Shown: one piece after another, positions 48,021 through 56,069 of the stretch
Layout: each line of letters starts with the position of its first letter
Position numbering within the stretch: the first letter of the stretch is position 1
IMG/VR virus record: IMGVR_UViG_3300027881_000008
Span: 1 to 64,000 of that record
DNA: 64,000 nt
Source: a virus
Reading direction: 5' to 3' (one strand)
Position numbers and translations under genes: made by a program
Notes under the pieces: generated by a model
The model's input: the letters and a program-made list of their open reading frames with translations, nothing else
Databases searched by the model: none
What the model was told of the DNA's origin: nothing

Positions 48021-48216
48021 GGAGCAGAGTCGCTGTGCCGCACCGGGCCCCATGGCCACGGTAACCCGGCGCAAGCTAGCCAACGAGGAGACCTCTCCGG
48101 GCCATCGTTGTCGACCGAACGCCTAGCCGCCAGCTCCCGGGAGCTGGCCCCGCCAAGGCACAACCGACGACGGCGCCGAGAGCCCCCACGGCTACCGGGC
48201 ACAGCGACTCTGCTCC
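48021..48216. repeat. 18-bp inverted repeat enclosing a perfect palindrome
   Basis: GGAGCAGAGTCGCTGTGC (48021-48038) is exactly complemented at 48199-48216. Between them CCAGCTCCCGGGAGCTGG (48130-48147) is a perfect palindrome. The interior is GC-rich and could form a branched RNA or cruciform. No ORF with a ribosome site fills it. Possible structured RNA, replication or recombination site. Confidence 0.65.
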
Positions 48217-48268
48217 GCACCCTGACCAGACCCCCACCGCGAACCACCACCAGGCAGGAGACCCCGCC

Positions 48269-48658
48269 ATGAACAGCGACAGACACGACAAGACGCGCCC
48301 CCTTCGATGGGGCCTGCAGCCCCCGACCCAGGCCCCCGCCCCGGGCGACCCCCAACCGACCAACCAGCTCAGCGCGGTCGGCCTGGTCCGCCGCGTCGCC
48401 GCCTTGCTCCGCGAGGCCGCCGCCACCCACCGCGACCCCTTCTTTCTGGTGGGCGAGGTGGCTAGCCTGGGTCGCCAGGCACGCCGCCGCGCCGAGTACC
48501 GCGGCAGCGCGGACTTCGCGGACGCCGCCGACGCTGCGGCCGACGCATGTCGCGCGCTGCTGGAGTGCGCCTCGCACTCGGCTCCGCTGGCTGCCCACGC
48601 CCGGGTGGGGTGCGGCCTTCTCGCCGCCTCCTTCGACCGGCTTTGGGGGGCGTCATGA
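48269..48658 (+). CDS. Hypothetical helical protein
   Basis: A 129-residue protein with a polar Pro-rich N-terminus (1-40) and an Ala-rich helical body (VGLVRRVAALLREAAATH, ADAADAAADACRALLECA). GGCAGGAG lies 7 nt before the ATG. The end overlaps the methyltransferase start (ATGA). It may be a partner of the methyltransferase; not recognised. Confidence 0.55.
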   Translation: MNSDRHDKTRPLRWGLQPPTQAPAPGDPQPTNQLSAVGLVRRVAALLREAAATHRDPFFLVGEVASLGRQARRRAEYRGSADFADAADAAADACRALLECASHSAPLAAHARVGCGLLAASFDRLWGAS

Positions 48659-49593
48659 TGCGCACGGCGGATCTCTTCGCCGGGGCCGGCGGCTTCACCG
48701 CTGGGGCCGCGCTGGCGGGCGCCACCCCTGTGTACGCGGCCAACCACCTGCCGTTTGCCGTGGCCACACACAGCCTCAATCACCCCGGCGAGCACGTCTG
48801 CCAAGACCTGCGCCAGGCGGACTGGGCGGCGCTACCGGAGTACGACGTGCTGCTCGCCAGCCCGGCGTGCCAAGGCCACAGCAACGCGAGCCAGCCCAAC
48901 AGGCGGCGGCGTCACTCGCAGGACCGGGCGACCGCTTGGGCGGTCATCGACTGCGCCGAGGTCACGGCGCCCTACGCCATCCTGATCGAGAACGTGCCGC
49001 AGTTTGCCGACTGGAAGCTGTACCCGCGCTGGCGGGCGTGCCTCGAAGACATCGGCTATCACGTCGAGACGCACGTCCTCGACGCGGCCAACTTCGGCGT
49101 CCCTCAGCGAAGGCGGCGCCTGTTCGTAGCGGCTACGCTCGACCGCTTCGGTCCCCTCAGCTACGCCCCACCAACGGGAGTGGAGCAGCCGTTTGGCCCC
49201 TGCATCGACTGGGACGCGGACGCCCGCTGGCTGCGTGTCGCCGACGCGACTGACGGTATCCAGGCCCGCATCGCAAAGGGCAGGCGCAACCACGGCGCCG
49301 TCTTCCTTTCTCAGCATGTCACCGGCCACCCCGGCGTCAGCCTGGATCAGAGCATCCGAACGGTGACGACAAAGGCGCAGTGGAACGTGGTGCGCGGGTC
49401 GGTGTACCGTCCGCTCACCGTGCTCGAACACGCCCGAGCCATGGGCTTCGCCGACGACTACCGCTGGCCGCGGGGCGCCAGCAAGACGGACTGCATCAAG
49501 GGACTGGGCAACGCAGTTTGCCCCCCCGTCGCCGCGTCGCTGGTCGGCGCGCTCGCCGACCACCTGCAACTGAACCTGGCCGCTGCGGCCTGA
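48655..49593 (+). CDS. C5-cytosine DNA methyltransferase
   Basis: A 312-residue enzyme that methylates cytosine using S-adenosylmethionine. Motif I is DLFAGAGGFTAG (residues 6-17). The catalytic Cys is C72 in ASPACQGHS, where the usual PPCQ reads PACQ. Motif VI ENVP is near 113, motif VIII GVPQRRRRLFV near 144. The target-recognition region (about 165-255) is short. Motif IX/X is RPLTVLEHARAMGF plus GNAV. No endonuclease partner is nearby, so it is probably a solitary protective methylase. ATGA overlap with the upstream gene. Confidence 0.88.
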   Translation: MMRTADLFAGAGGFTAGAALAGATPVYAANHLPFAVATHSLNHPGEHVCQDLRQADWAALPEYDVLLASPACQGHSNASQPNRRRRHSQDRATAWAVIDCAEVTAPYAILIENVPQFADWKLYPRWRACLEDIGYHVETHVLDAANFGVPQRRRRLFVAATLDRFGPLSYAPPTGVEQPFGPCIDWDADARWLRVADATDGIQARIAKGRRNHGAVFLSQHVTGHPGVSLDQSIRTVTTKAQWNVVRGSVYRPLTVLEHARAMGFADDYRWPRGASKTDCIKGLGNAVCPPVAASLVGALADHLQLNLAAAA

Positions 49594-49604
49594 AAGGACA
49601 CACG

Positions 49605-49778
49605 ATGATAGGGAAGACAAAGGCCGTCGCGGTTCCGTGCGACGAGGAGGACGAGGCTGGTGGCCCCGTCCGCACCTGGGACGTCGTCTACCGCGACCGC
49701 GTCGTTGAGCAGGGCTACCGCACCCGTCGCCAGGCGCGGGCGGCAGCAGCGGCTTTCGCCAGGGGGGCGAGGCCGTGA
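49605..49778 (+). CDS. Small hypothetical protein
   Basis: A 57-residue protein. An acidic loop near residue 15 is followed by a small beta/alpha unit (TWDVVYRDRVVEQGYRTRRQARAAAAAF). GAAAGGACACACG before the ATG is repeated almost exactly before the gene at 50599. The stop overlaps the next GTG. Function unknown. Confidence 0.55.
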   Translation: MIGKTKAVAVPCDEEDEAGGPVRTWDVVYRDRVVEQGYRTRRQARAAAAAFARGARP

Positions 49779-50587
49779 TCACCAACGTCAACCAGCGCTG
49801 GCGCGAGCGCCGCGCGAGCTACCGCCCGGCGGGCGAGCCCATCGATACCTCGCGCTTCGAGGTGGGGCCCCTGCAGGCCGACCTGGCCGAGGCTCGCGCC
49901 TTCGTCGGGCGCCATCACTACCAGCGGACGTGGCCAGCTGCGCGTGAGAGCTTCGGGCTCTACCGCTCCGACCAACTCGTGGGCGTGGCCGTCTTTGGTG
50001 TGCCCATGCAGTCAAAAGTGATCACCGGGTGCCTGCCTGGCGACCCCCTCGACCACGTCGAGCTGAGCCGCTTCGTGCTGCTCGACGAAGTGCCGGGCAA
50101 CGGCGAGAGCTGGTTCCTCGCGCGTTGCTTCGCCCTACTCCGCCTCCACGGGTACCGGGGCGTCGTCAGCTTCTCCGACCCGCTGCCCCGCAGCGACAGC
50201 GCAGGCCGGGTCACGACGCCTGGGCACGTCGGGTGCATCTATCAGGCGCACAACGCCGTCTACCTCGGGCAGCGAGCGCGCAAGACGATCTACGTGCTCC
50301 CCGACGGACGCACGTTCAACGGCCGAACGATGAGCAAGCTCCGGGGAGGCGAACAGGGGTGGCGCGGAGCCGCCCGGCAGCTCCAAGCCTACGGCGCCCC
50401 CGAACTGGGGCGCAGGCCCAGCGACAGCGCGCGACGCGCCTGGGCAACGCGCTGGCTCGGCCAGCTCACGACCCGGGTGCGTCACCCCGGTAACCACAAA
50501 TACGCCTGGGGCCTCGACCGCGTCACCAAGCGCCACCTCCCCCAGTCCCTCCCCTACCCAAAGCGGCACGCTTCTCTAGCGGCCTGA
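49775..50587 (+). CDS. Mom-like DNA-modification protein (GNAT fold)
   Basis: A 270-residue protein. From residue 40 it follows the pattern of Mom-type acyltransferase-fold proteins: ARAFVGRHHYQRTWPA, LVGVAVFGVP, ELSRFVLLDEVPGNGESWFLARC, VVSFSDP, and GCIYQAHNAVYLG. Phage Mu Mom turns adenine into a carbamoylmethyl form that blocks restriction. The last 80 residues are basic and could bind DNA. GTG start. Adjacent to the methyltransferase gene, which supports a DNA-protection role. Substrate is not shown by sequence. Confidence 0.65.
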   Translation: MITNVNQRWRERRASYRPAGEPIDTSRFEVGPLQADLAEARAFVGRHHYQRTWPAARESFGLYRSDQLVGVAVFGVPMQSKVITGCLPGDPLDHVELSRFVLLDEVPGNGESWFLARCFALLRLHGYRGVVSFSDPLPRSDSAGRVTTPGHVGCIYQAHNAVYLGQRARKTIYVLPDGRTFNGRTMSKLRGGEQGWRGAARQLQAYGAPELGRRPSDSARRAWATRWLGQLTTRVRHPGNHKYAWGLDRVTKRHLPQSLPYPKRHASLAA

Positions 50588-50598
50588 AAGGACACACC

Positions 50599-50826
50599 AT
50601 GACGTTTTATCTCATCTACGCGGCGGACGGCGCCCCCGTGCGCCTTTGTCGTCCGCTCGCCCTCACCTTCGCGTCGGCCGACGAGGCCAACGCTGCCTGC
50701 GAGCGCGTCTTCGGCGCTGCAGCCGTCAACAACACCGTGCTCGTGGCGGCCTTCGGCGACGACGAGGACGAGGCCCCGAGCCCGAGCCGCGAGCAGTGGC
50801 TTGCCCTGGCGGGAGGTGCGTCATGA
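50599..50826 (+). CDS. Small acidic hypothetical protein
   Basis: A 75-residue protein with an alpha/beta start (TFYLIYAADGAPVRLCRPLALTF) and an Asp/Glu-rich segment near residue 52. GAAAGGACACACC precedes the ATG. The stop overlaps the next ATG. No motif recognised. Confidence 0.55.
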   Translation: MTFYLIYAADGAPVRLCRPLALTFASADEANAACERVFGAAAVNNTVLVAAFGDDEDEAPSPSREQWLALAGGAS

Positions 50827-51641
50827 GCCTCCACGAATGGGAGGTGGGGGAACGCCCGCGCCGGGTGCGCCGCCGCCTCGAACGGGGCGACCAGCCGCTT
50901 ACTGTGCTGCTCGCCGAGGGCGCCCACCGCGCCAACATCAAGCGGCACGTGCGCGACCAGGCGCTACGCCTCCTGGCCTGCGAGCGCGTCCCGCGCGGTC
51001 TGCTGCCGCGTCTGCACGCAGCCCGCGAACTGTGGCTGCAGCGCGAGGCCGTCCGCCACGCGCGCCGAGACCCCCTAGCCGAGCCGGCCGCAACGCGGCT
51101 CCCGCGTCTGCTGCTCGCGGTGCTCACCGGCGAGGTGGAGCGGCGCGGCGGTGAGACCACCATCGACGAGGAGCGCCGCACGGTGCATCTGGCCGTCGTG
51201 GGCTCTCCACAGCTCACGCCGACGGGGCGCGCGTACTTGCTCCGGTGCGAGGGGTGGCGCCACTACAGCGGTCGCTTCGGCGCGCGCCGAGCCACGCTGG
51301 CCTACCTCGCGGGCCGCGACGACGGAGGCCGCTGGGCCGCCCGCGTGCCCGGGACGATGGGGTCGGCAGCCGAGGCCCTCGCTTGGTTGGAGCCCGCCGC
51401 CGTCCGCAAGGCCCGCCAGGCGGGGCGCCGGGTCGTGCGCCAGGGGGACGTCTACGCCGTCGAGACCACCTCGGCGCACGACGGCAAGGGCGAGCTGCCC
51501 GAGGACCACCATTGGGACGCCGAGCGGCGCACCCTGACTCACCACACCCACCACCACCTGCGCATCGAACACCCGGTGCGTTTTTTCGCCCAGTCCGTAC
51601 TGGCCATGGGCCGCACTGGCGGCCGACAACGAGGAGACTGA
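50823..51641 (+). CDS. Hypothetical protein with basic N-terminus
   Basis: A 272-residue protein. Residues 1-95 are Arg-rich and helical. The middle has short beta segments. The C-terminus contains RRVVRQGDVYAVE near 210, then a His-rich HHTHHHLRIEH near 245 and MGRTGGRQRGD at the end. RQGD-type segments occur in small phage proteins of unknown role. The His cluster may bind metal. ATG overlaps the upstream stop. Confidence 0.55.
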   Translation: MSLHEWEVGERPRRVRRRLERGDQPLTVLLAEGAHRANIKRHVRDQALRLLACERVPRGLLPRLHAARELWLQREAVRHARRDPLAEPAATRLPRLLLAVLTGEVERRGGETTIDEERRTVHLAVVGSPQLTPTGRAYLLRCEGWRHYSGRFGARRATLAYLAGRDDGGRWAARVPGTMGSAAEALAWLEPAAVRKARQAGRRVVRQGDVYAVETTSAHDGKGELPEDHHWDAERRTLTHHTHHHLRIEHPVRFFAQSVLAMGRTGGRQRGD

Positions 51642-51642
51642 A

Positions 51643-52074
51643 ATGAATCTCACCACGCTCATCCGAATGCTGCAGGCCCATCGCGACAAGGGCCACGGAG
51701 ACGTCCCCGTCGCCGTTCACGTCTCGGCCGAGGCCGGCTGGGGGCTGGTTCCGCTGCTCGACCAAGTCGGCGCGCTGGGTAGCCTCGACGAGCCCGACGC
51801 CATCCTGCTGGCGGCGCAGGCCGACCAGCTCAACCCCTACGACGACGCCGACCCGCCGTCGGGCACCGCGCGGCTCATCCGCGACGCCCTCGCGCGCTGC
51901 GAGTCCTGCAGTCTCGACGACCCCGCCGACCTGGAGCGCGTCGCGCAGGTCGTCGAGAACATCTTCGCCGAGCTGGTGGACGCCCAGGCCAAGGAGCGCG
52001 TCGCGGAGCTGCGCGCTATCGAGTGCGCGTTGCCCGAGCCGCACGGGCACTGGTGCTGCGGGGGGAGGGCGTGA
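51643..52074 (+). CDS. Hypothetical protein
   Basis: A 143-residue protein. The N-terminal 60 residues (LIRMLQAHRDKGHGDVPVAVHV) look like a small alpha/beta domain found in phage accessory proteins; the C-terminal half is helical and acidic and ends in HGHWCCGG. It follows the previous stop by one nt and overlaps the next GTG. Function unknown. Confidence 0.55.
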   Translation: MNLTTLIRMLQAHRDKGHGDVPVAVHVSAEAGWGLVPLLDQVGALGSLDEPDAILLAAQADQLNPYDDADPPSGTARLIRDALARCESCSLDDPADLERVAQVVENIFAELVDAQAKERVAELRAIECALPEPHGHWCCGGRA

Positions 52075-52235
52075 GCGCCTCCCGGGGGCTCGACTGGGCC
52101 CAGGCCGTGGACGGCGCGCTAGCCGTGGCCGCCGCCGAGCTGGCGGCGCTAGGGCCCCAGGGGTGGGTGCAGCTTGGCTGCATCGCCGTCGTGTCGTGGC
52201 TGGGCACTCGCGCGATCACGGGGAGCGCCCGATGA
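52071..52235 (+). CDS. Small hypothetical, weakly hydrophobic protein
   Basis: A 54-residue protein, GTG start overlapping the upstream stop (GTGA). It has an Ala-rich helix and a moderately hydrophobic segment (WVQLGCIAVVSWLGTRAI) that could cross a membrane. The end overlaps the next ATG. Confidence 0.45.
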   Translation: MSASRGLDWAQAVDGALAVAAAELAALGPQGWVQLGCIAVVSWLGTRAITGSAR

Positions 52236-52486
52236 CCGAGCGCCGCTACCGCGGTCGCGTCTACGTCCAGATCGACCCCGGCGAGCTGGTCGAGGGCGAC
52301 GTGGTCGAGTACCAGGACCGCGGCTTCCGCGTCGGCCGCGTCGAGGCCGTCCACCACGGCCGGAAGCGCCACTGGGTCCGGGTGGCGGCCATCACCTACA
52401 ACGGCGCGGTGGTGCGCCCCCGGCGCAAGTTAGAGCTGCGCGAGGTGCAGACCGCCTGGCGGCGCCGGACGGAGGCGGGGTCGTGA
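52232..52486 (+). CDS. Small basic beta-rich protein
   Basis: An 84-residue protein whose pattern (GDVVEYQDRGFRVGRVEAVHHGRKRHWVRV) is like a small SH3-like or KOW-type beta barrel. It is basic and could bind nucleic acid. ATGA and GTGA overlaps on both sides. No family assigned. Confidence 0.5.
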   Translation: MTERRYRGRVYVQIDPGELVEGDVVEYQDRGFRVGRVEAVHHGRKRHWVRVAAITYNGAVVRPRRKLELREVQTAWRRRTEAGS

Positions 52487-53247
52487 GCATCGTCGACAAA
52501 GTGGCTGCCCTCCTGCGTCTCGCCGAGGGGCGCGGGACCACCGCAGCGGAAGCAGCGACGGCCGCGAGCGTCGCCCAGCTGCTCATGGCGCGGCACCGCA
52601 TCACGCGGGCCGAACTTCACAGCGGTGACCCGGACCCGATCCGCCACCACCTCGAGCCCCTGCACGAAGGCGCGCGGCTGGTGAGCTGGCGCCGCCGGCT
52701 GATCGCAGGGATAGCTCGAATAAACGGATGCCGCGTCGTCATACGCCAGCGTGGCAGCTGGCGCTCGCTCGAACTCGTGGGGCGCGACGGCGACGCCAAG
52801 GTCGCTCGGTATCTGGTGGAATACGTCGCCCGCGAAATCGACCGCCTCGCCCGTCGAGCTGTCGCCGAGCGGCGCGAACTGGGGGCGGCGGGAGGCGCAC
52901 GCGCCTTTGGCAGCAGCTTCCGCCTTGCCGCTGTCGCCGAAGTGGTGGGGCGGCTGGAGCGCGACACCCGCGCAGCGCCGGCGGGCACGTGCGTAGCGAT
53001 CATAAACGTCGCGAGGGACGGAGAGGCGCTCGACAAGTTCGTCGCGTCGGTGGCGACCGGCACCGAGGCGCGATGGTCCCCCAGCGGCGAACAGGACCGG
53101 GGCGGACGCGCCGCTGGCCGCAGAGCAGGCCGTTCGCTCCCGCTTCGCCGCGGGGTCCCCGGCGGCGACGACGCACCGCCACGGCCGCTTCTTCCGCAGA
53201 AGTGTTGCCCCCCTGGCAACACTTGCGATACAAGGGGTGAGTCATGA
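52483..53247 (+). CDS. DUF2786-like protein
   Basis: A 254-residue protein. The first 45 residues (VDKVAALLRLAEGRGTTAAEAATAASVAQLLMARHRI) fit the DUF2786 pattern common in phages and actinobacteria. Residues 60-190 resemble the alpha/beta domain that often follows it (IARINGCRVVI, RDGDAKVARYLVEYV). The last 60 residues are Gly/Arg/Pro-rich and end with three Cys. Function of the family is unknown. GTG start overlaps the upstream gene. Confidence 0.65.
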   Translation: MSIVDKVAALLRLAEGRGTTAAEAATAASVAQLLMARHRITRAELHSGDPDPIRHHLEPLHEGARLVSWRRRLIAGIARINGCRVVIRQRGSWRSLELVGRDGDAKVARYLVEYVAREIDRLARRAVAERRELGAAGGARAFGSSFRLAAVAEVVGRLERDTRAAPAGTCVAIINVARDGEALDKFVASVATGTEARWSPSGEQDRGGRAAGRRAGRSLPLRRGVPGGDDAPPRPLLPQKCCPPGNTCDTRGES

Positions 53248-53477
53248 GCTACTCCGAATGCCCCAGCTGCCAGCGCAAGGGCTGGCACCGCCCGTCCGCA
53301 GCAAAGGCCCAGCGCGCATGGGGCGCCGTAAGCGGGGCCCCGCAGTTCAGGCGTTGCCGCTACTGCGGGCACGACAACCGCCTGCTGCTCGCCGAGCGAG
53401 CGCTCCAGGCCACTTTCGATGCCGCGCATCGAAAGCTCGCCCGGACGTTAGACAAGAATAAGGAGAACGGAAAATGA
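53244..53477 (+). CDS. Small zinc-ribbon protein
   Basis: A 77-residue basic protein with CPSC at residue 6 and CRYC near 38, a standard zinc ribbon, followed by a charged helix (LLAERALQATFDAAHRKLARTL). ATG overlaps the previous stop; the end overlaps the next start. Probably nucleic-acid binding. Confidence 0.6.
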   Translation: MSYSECPSCQRKGWHRPSAAKAQRAWGAVSGAPQFRRCRYCGHDNRLLLAERALQATFDAAHRKLARTLDKNKENGK

Positions 53478-53674
53478 GAAAACCAAGAACATTCCACTTG
53501 CGTTACGTCACGGCCGTCGACCCCGGAGAGGTGGTGGAACAGACCGTCACGGCCGTCGACCCCGCATGCGCTCTCGGCCTGTTGCTCGACGAGTCCGACG
53601 AGGACGACCTGCAGCTGAAGTGGGTCGCGATCAGCCGAGAGCCCTTCAGGCACTGGCCAGAGGAGACATTATGA
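53474..53674 (+). CDS. Small hypothetical protein
   Basis: A 66-residue protein with a duplicated TAVDPGE/TAVDPAC segment and an acidic middle (LLDESDEDDLQLKW). It looks like a small alpha/beta fold. Overlaps both neighbours by 4 nt. No family recognised. Confidence 0.5.
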   Translation: MRKPRTFHLRYVTAVDPGEVVEQTVTAVDPACALGLLLDESDEDDLQLKWVAISREPFRHWPEETL

Positions 53675-54075
53675 GCGACATGGAACAAGTAGCACGGCGA
53701 GCAGTGGACTGTGAGGGCTGGCGCTGTATGCGAGGTATGCTGTGTCTCACCGACGAGGACGGATACGCAGCGCGAATACTTCACGTCAGCCGTTTCAGCT
53801 ACCACGCTGCTCTGCCCGACCTCGCCGACCCTGCAACGCTCGGGTGCCTTCTCCATTTGGTTAGAGAGGCGTGGAAGGATGAAGGGCTCACCGCCGTGGT
53901 TGCCAACTACGATCACGAGAATGGGTATCAATGGCGGGTTGTCGGTGGTCATCACCATGGCTCAACCTTCATGGCAATGGGCCAAAAAAGGTATTCGACC
54001 GAAGCAGAGGCCTTGGTCACAGCGCTGGAGGCAGCAGTTGCGCTCGACGCAAGAGAACGGGTTGAATCCGCATGA
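53671..54075 (+). CDS. Hypothetical protein
   Basis: A 134-residue soluble protein. It has Cys residues near 13, 18 and 24, a central helix (LLHLVREAWKDEGL), a WRVVGGHHHGSTF segment with three His, and a final helix. The A+T content seems higher than in neighbouring genes, hinting at separate acquisition. ATGA overlap upstream; the stop overlaps a 26-codon frame. Confidence 0.55.
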   Translation: MSDMEQVARRAVDCEGWRCMRGMLCLTDEDGYAARILHVSRFSYHAALPDLADPATLGCLLHLVREAWKDEGLTAVVANYDHENGYQWRVVGGHHHGSTFMAMGQKRYSTEAEALVTALEAAVALDARERVESA

Positions 54076-54152
54076 ATGGCTGGTCTGTCCCCGCCAAACG
54101 CACCCAGGCCCCCTCTCGGCGCCGTTCCGCCGCGAGCGACGATTGGATCTAG
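54072..54152 (+). CDS. 26-residue basic peptide
   Basis: ATG at 54072 overlaps the upstream stop (ATGA) and reads MNGWSVPAKRTQ, then APSRRRSAASDDWI and TAG. The overlap matches the gene-to-gene pattern of this operon. Size makes it uncertain; it could be a coupling leader for the gene at 54178. Confidence 0.35.
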   Translation: MNGWSVPAKRTQAPSRRRSAASDDWI

Positions 54153-54177
54153 CCCGAGATTGGGTTAGGGATGTACC

Positions 54178-54375
54178 GTGAAACGGTTTGTCGTGCGCGG
54201 TAAAGTGACGCTCGACGTCTCTACGATGGTGGAGGCGGACGACCAGGAGCGGGCCGTGGACGAGGCTGTTTGCGCGTTGGTGGCAGAGCGCGTCCGCGGG
54301 ATGGGGTATCCTACCGACATGGTCGTCGAAGCTACCGCGATGCGAGCGCGCGAAATCCCGCCGCGCCCCAGGTGA
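54178..54375 (+). CDS. Small hypothetical protein
   Basis: A 65-residue protein (GTG start) with a beta-alpha-beta look: FVVRGKVTLDVSTMVEADDQERAVDEAV then a basic end. It overlaps the SNF2 gene by GTGA, so the two are translationally coupled. No family recognised. Confidence 0.55.
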   Translation: MKRFVVRGKVTLDVSTMVEADDQERAVDEAVCALVAERVRGMGYPTDMVVEATAMRAREIPPRPR

Positions 54376-56069
54376 GCAGTGTCGCCCGGGTGACCGGGCG
54401 CGTCGTGCTCGTTCGGCCCGACCAGCTTGGCTCGAGTTTCTCGGTCACCGTTGGTCCGCCGCCCGATCTGTTCTGGTTCCGCTGTTCGCGCAAGCCCCCC
54501 AAGCTGGGGCAGAAGGTGCGGGTAACCGGCGAGCTGGGCGACAAGAGGGACATCGGCACCAGCTCCGTGCCCGCGTCGATCACGACTCTCCACCATGCGC
54601 GCCACGAGGTGCTGCCCGACGCGCACGACACGCGCGTCGTTCCCCCGGCGTGGCTCAAGCGCGTACAGGATGTGATGGCGCGCCCGCTCTATCCTTACCA
54701 AGCCGAGGGCGCCGGCTGGATCTGCTCTCGCCTGTCGAGCGGCGGAGCTATCCTTGGCGACGACCCCGGCCTCGGAAAGAGCGCGCAGACCGTGGCGGCC
54801 ATCTGCGCCATGCGCTCGTTCCCCGTCGTCGTCTGCTGCCCCAGCTCGCTCAAGCCGCACTGGGCACGCGAGTTCGGGTTCGCCAATGACGTGCCCCAGA
54901 TCCAGGTCGTACACGGGAAAAAGGGGCCCCTGTACCAGGCGGACGTTTACGTCATCAACTACGAGCTGCTCCGCTCCCGCGAGGCCGAGCTCAAAGCCTT
55001 GAGGCCGCGCTTGTACGTCTTCGACGAGGCCCAGGCCCTCAAGTCCCCGCTCGCGCGCGGCAAACATCGAGCGGCAGTCGCGACCCGGCTCGTGCGTGAG
55101 ACGCGCGGAGCGGTGCTGCTCTCGGGCACTCCCGTGGTCAACAGGCCCAACGAACTGTGGAGGCTGCTTCACCTCTGCGACCCCAAGGAGTGGCCGTCGT
55201 TCGCCGACTACAAACACCGGTACCTGGAGGGGCGCAAAGGCAAAGAGGTGGGGCGTTCGGTGAGGACCGCAGCGGGCAAGGTCGAGCGCCTCGACGAGCT
55301 GCACGCCAAGGTCGGCCCCTTCCTCTTGCGGCGCCTCAAGAGCCAGGTGCTCACCGACCTGCCGCCCAAGAGTCGCCGGAGCGCGCTGGTGCGGCTGGCG
55401 GAGGCGGATATGGCTCACTACCGGCGCGCGGAGAAGGACGTCGTAGGTTGGCTTCGGTCCATAGGGCACCTGCGCCGGGCGGCCAACGCTCAACGCGCCG
55501 AGAGCATCGTGCGGCTGACGATGCTGCGGCGCATAGCCGCCATGGGCAAGCTCCGCACCGCCATCCCCAATTACCTGCGCACCTGGTTCGCGCGCAGCGA
55601 GGCGGCTCCGCTCGTCCTCTTCGGCTATCACCGCGAGGTGATCAAGGGCCTTTGGCGCATCTGTCAGTCGATGGGACTCCGCGTCACGGGGATCGGAGGA
55701 GCGGAGGGGCCTGACAAGCGCCAGCGCCAGGTTGACGCGTTCATGGACGGACTGGCCGACGTGTTCATCGCCCCGATTGCAACGGCCGGAGTTGGACTCA
55801 ATCTGCAGCGCGCGGCCGACGCTCTCTTCGTGGAGCGAATTTGGACCCCGAGCGGGATGATCCAAGCGGAGGACCGCATCTGGCGCCTGGGGCAGCGTCG
55901 CCCGGTTACAATCACCTACCTGGACGCTGCCGGCACGGTAGACGAACACGTCGCCCAGGTGATCGATGCAAAGCAGCGTTTGATCAACGCCATCGTCGAA
56001 GACGCAGGGGGCGCGGAGTCCATGAAAACGGTCGCGGAGGTCGCTCAGAGGCTCCAAGAGGCGAGCTGA
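54372..56069 (+). CDS. SNF2-family DNA translocase/helicase
   Basis: A 565-residue protein. Residues 1-85 resemble a small beta-barrel (VARVTGRVVLVRPDQLG). The SF2 core has motif I GDDPGLGKS near 130, motif II DEAQ near 217, motif III LSGTP near 250, LLRRLKSQVLTDLPPK near 320, GVGLNLQ near 475 and motif VI QAEDRIWRLGQ near 497. This most resembles SMARCAL1-like bacterial and phage proteins, which remodel or anneal DNA at forks. Phage homologues often sit near replication or modification genes. GTG start. Confidence 0.88.
   Translation: MSSVARVTGRVVLVRPDQLGSSFSVTVGPPPDLFWFRCSRKPPKLGQKVRVTGELGDKRDIGTSSVPASITTLHHARHEVLPDAHDTRVVPPAWLKRVQDVMARPLYPYQAEGAGWICSRLSSGGAILGDDPGLGKSAQTVAAICAMRSFPVVVCCPSSLKPHWAREFGFANDVPQIQVVHGKKGPLYQADVYVINYELLRSREAELKALRPRLYVFDEAQALKSPLARGKHRAAVATRLVRETRGAVLLSGTPVVNRPNELWRLLHLCDPKEWPSFADYKHRYLEGRKGKEVGRSVRTAAGKVERLDELHAKVGPFLLRRLKSQVLTDLPPKSRRSALVRLAEADMAHYRRAEKDVVGWLRSIGHLRRAANAQRAESIVRLTMLRRIAAMGKLRTAIPNYLRTWFARSEAAPLVLFGYHREVIKGLWRICQSMGLRVTGIGGAEGPDKRQRQVDAFMDGLADVFIAPIATAGVGLNLQRAADALFVERIWTPSGMIQAEDRIWRLGQRRPVTITYLDAAGTVDEHVAQVIDAKQRLINAIVEDAGGAESMKTVAEVAQRLQEAS

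Larger units (their letters stand above)
47732..48268. other. 537-bp non-coding regulatory region
   Basis: This gene-free stretch separates the leftward accessory operon from the rightward modification operon. Its left half holds two 14-bp dyads in an A+T-rich segment. Its right half holds an 18-bp inverted repeat enclosing a perfect 18-bp palindrome. Open frames crossing it lack ribosome sites and are probably shadows. It should contain divergent promoters and may be a second origin, a partition site or a structured RNA. Confidence 0.6.

Noticed and set aside
47804-48598. 264-codon minus-strand frame through the non-coding region
   Set aside because: It runs through both dyads and the inverted repeat and is antisense to the gene at 48269. 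Composition changes abruptly, as expected for chance openness.
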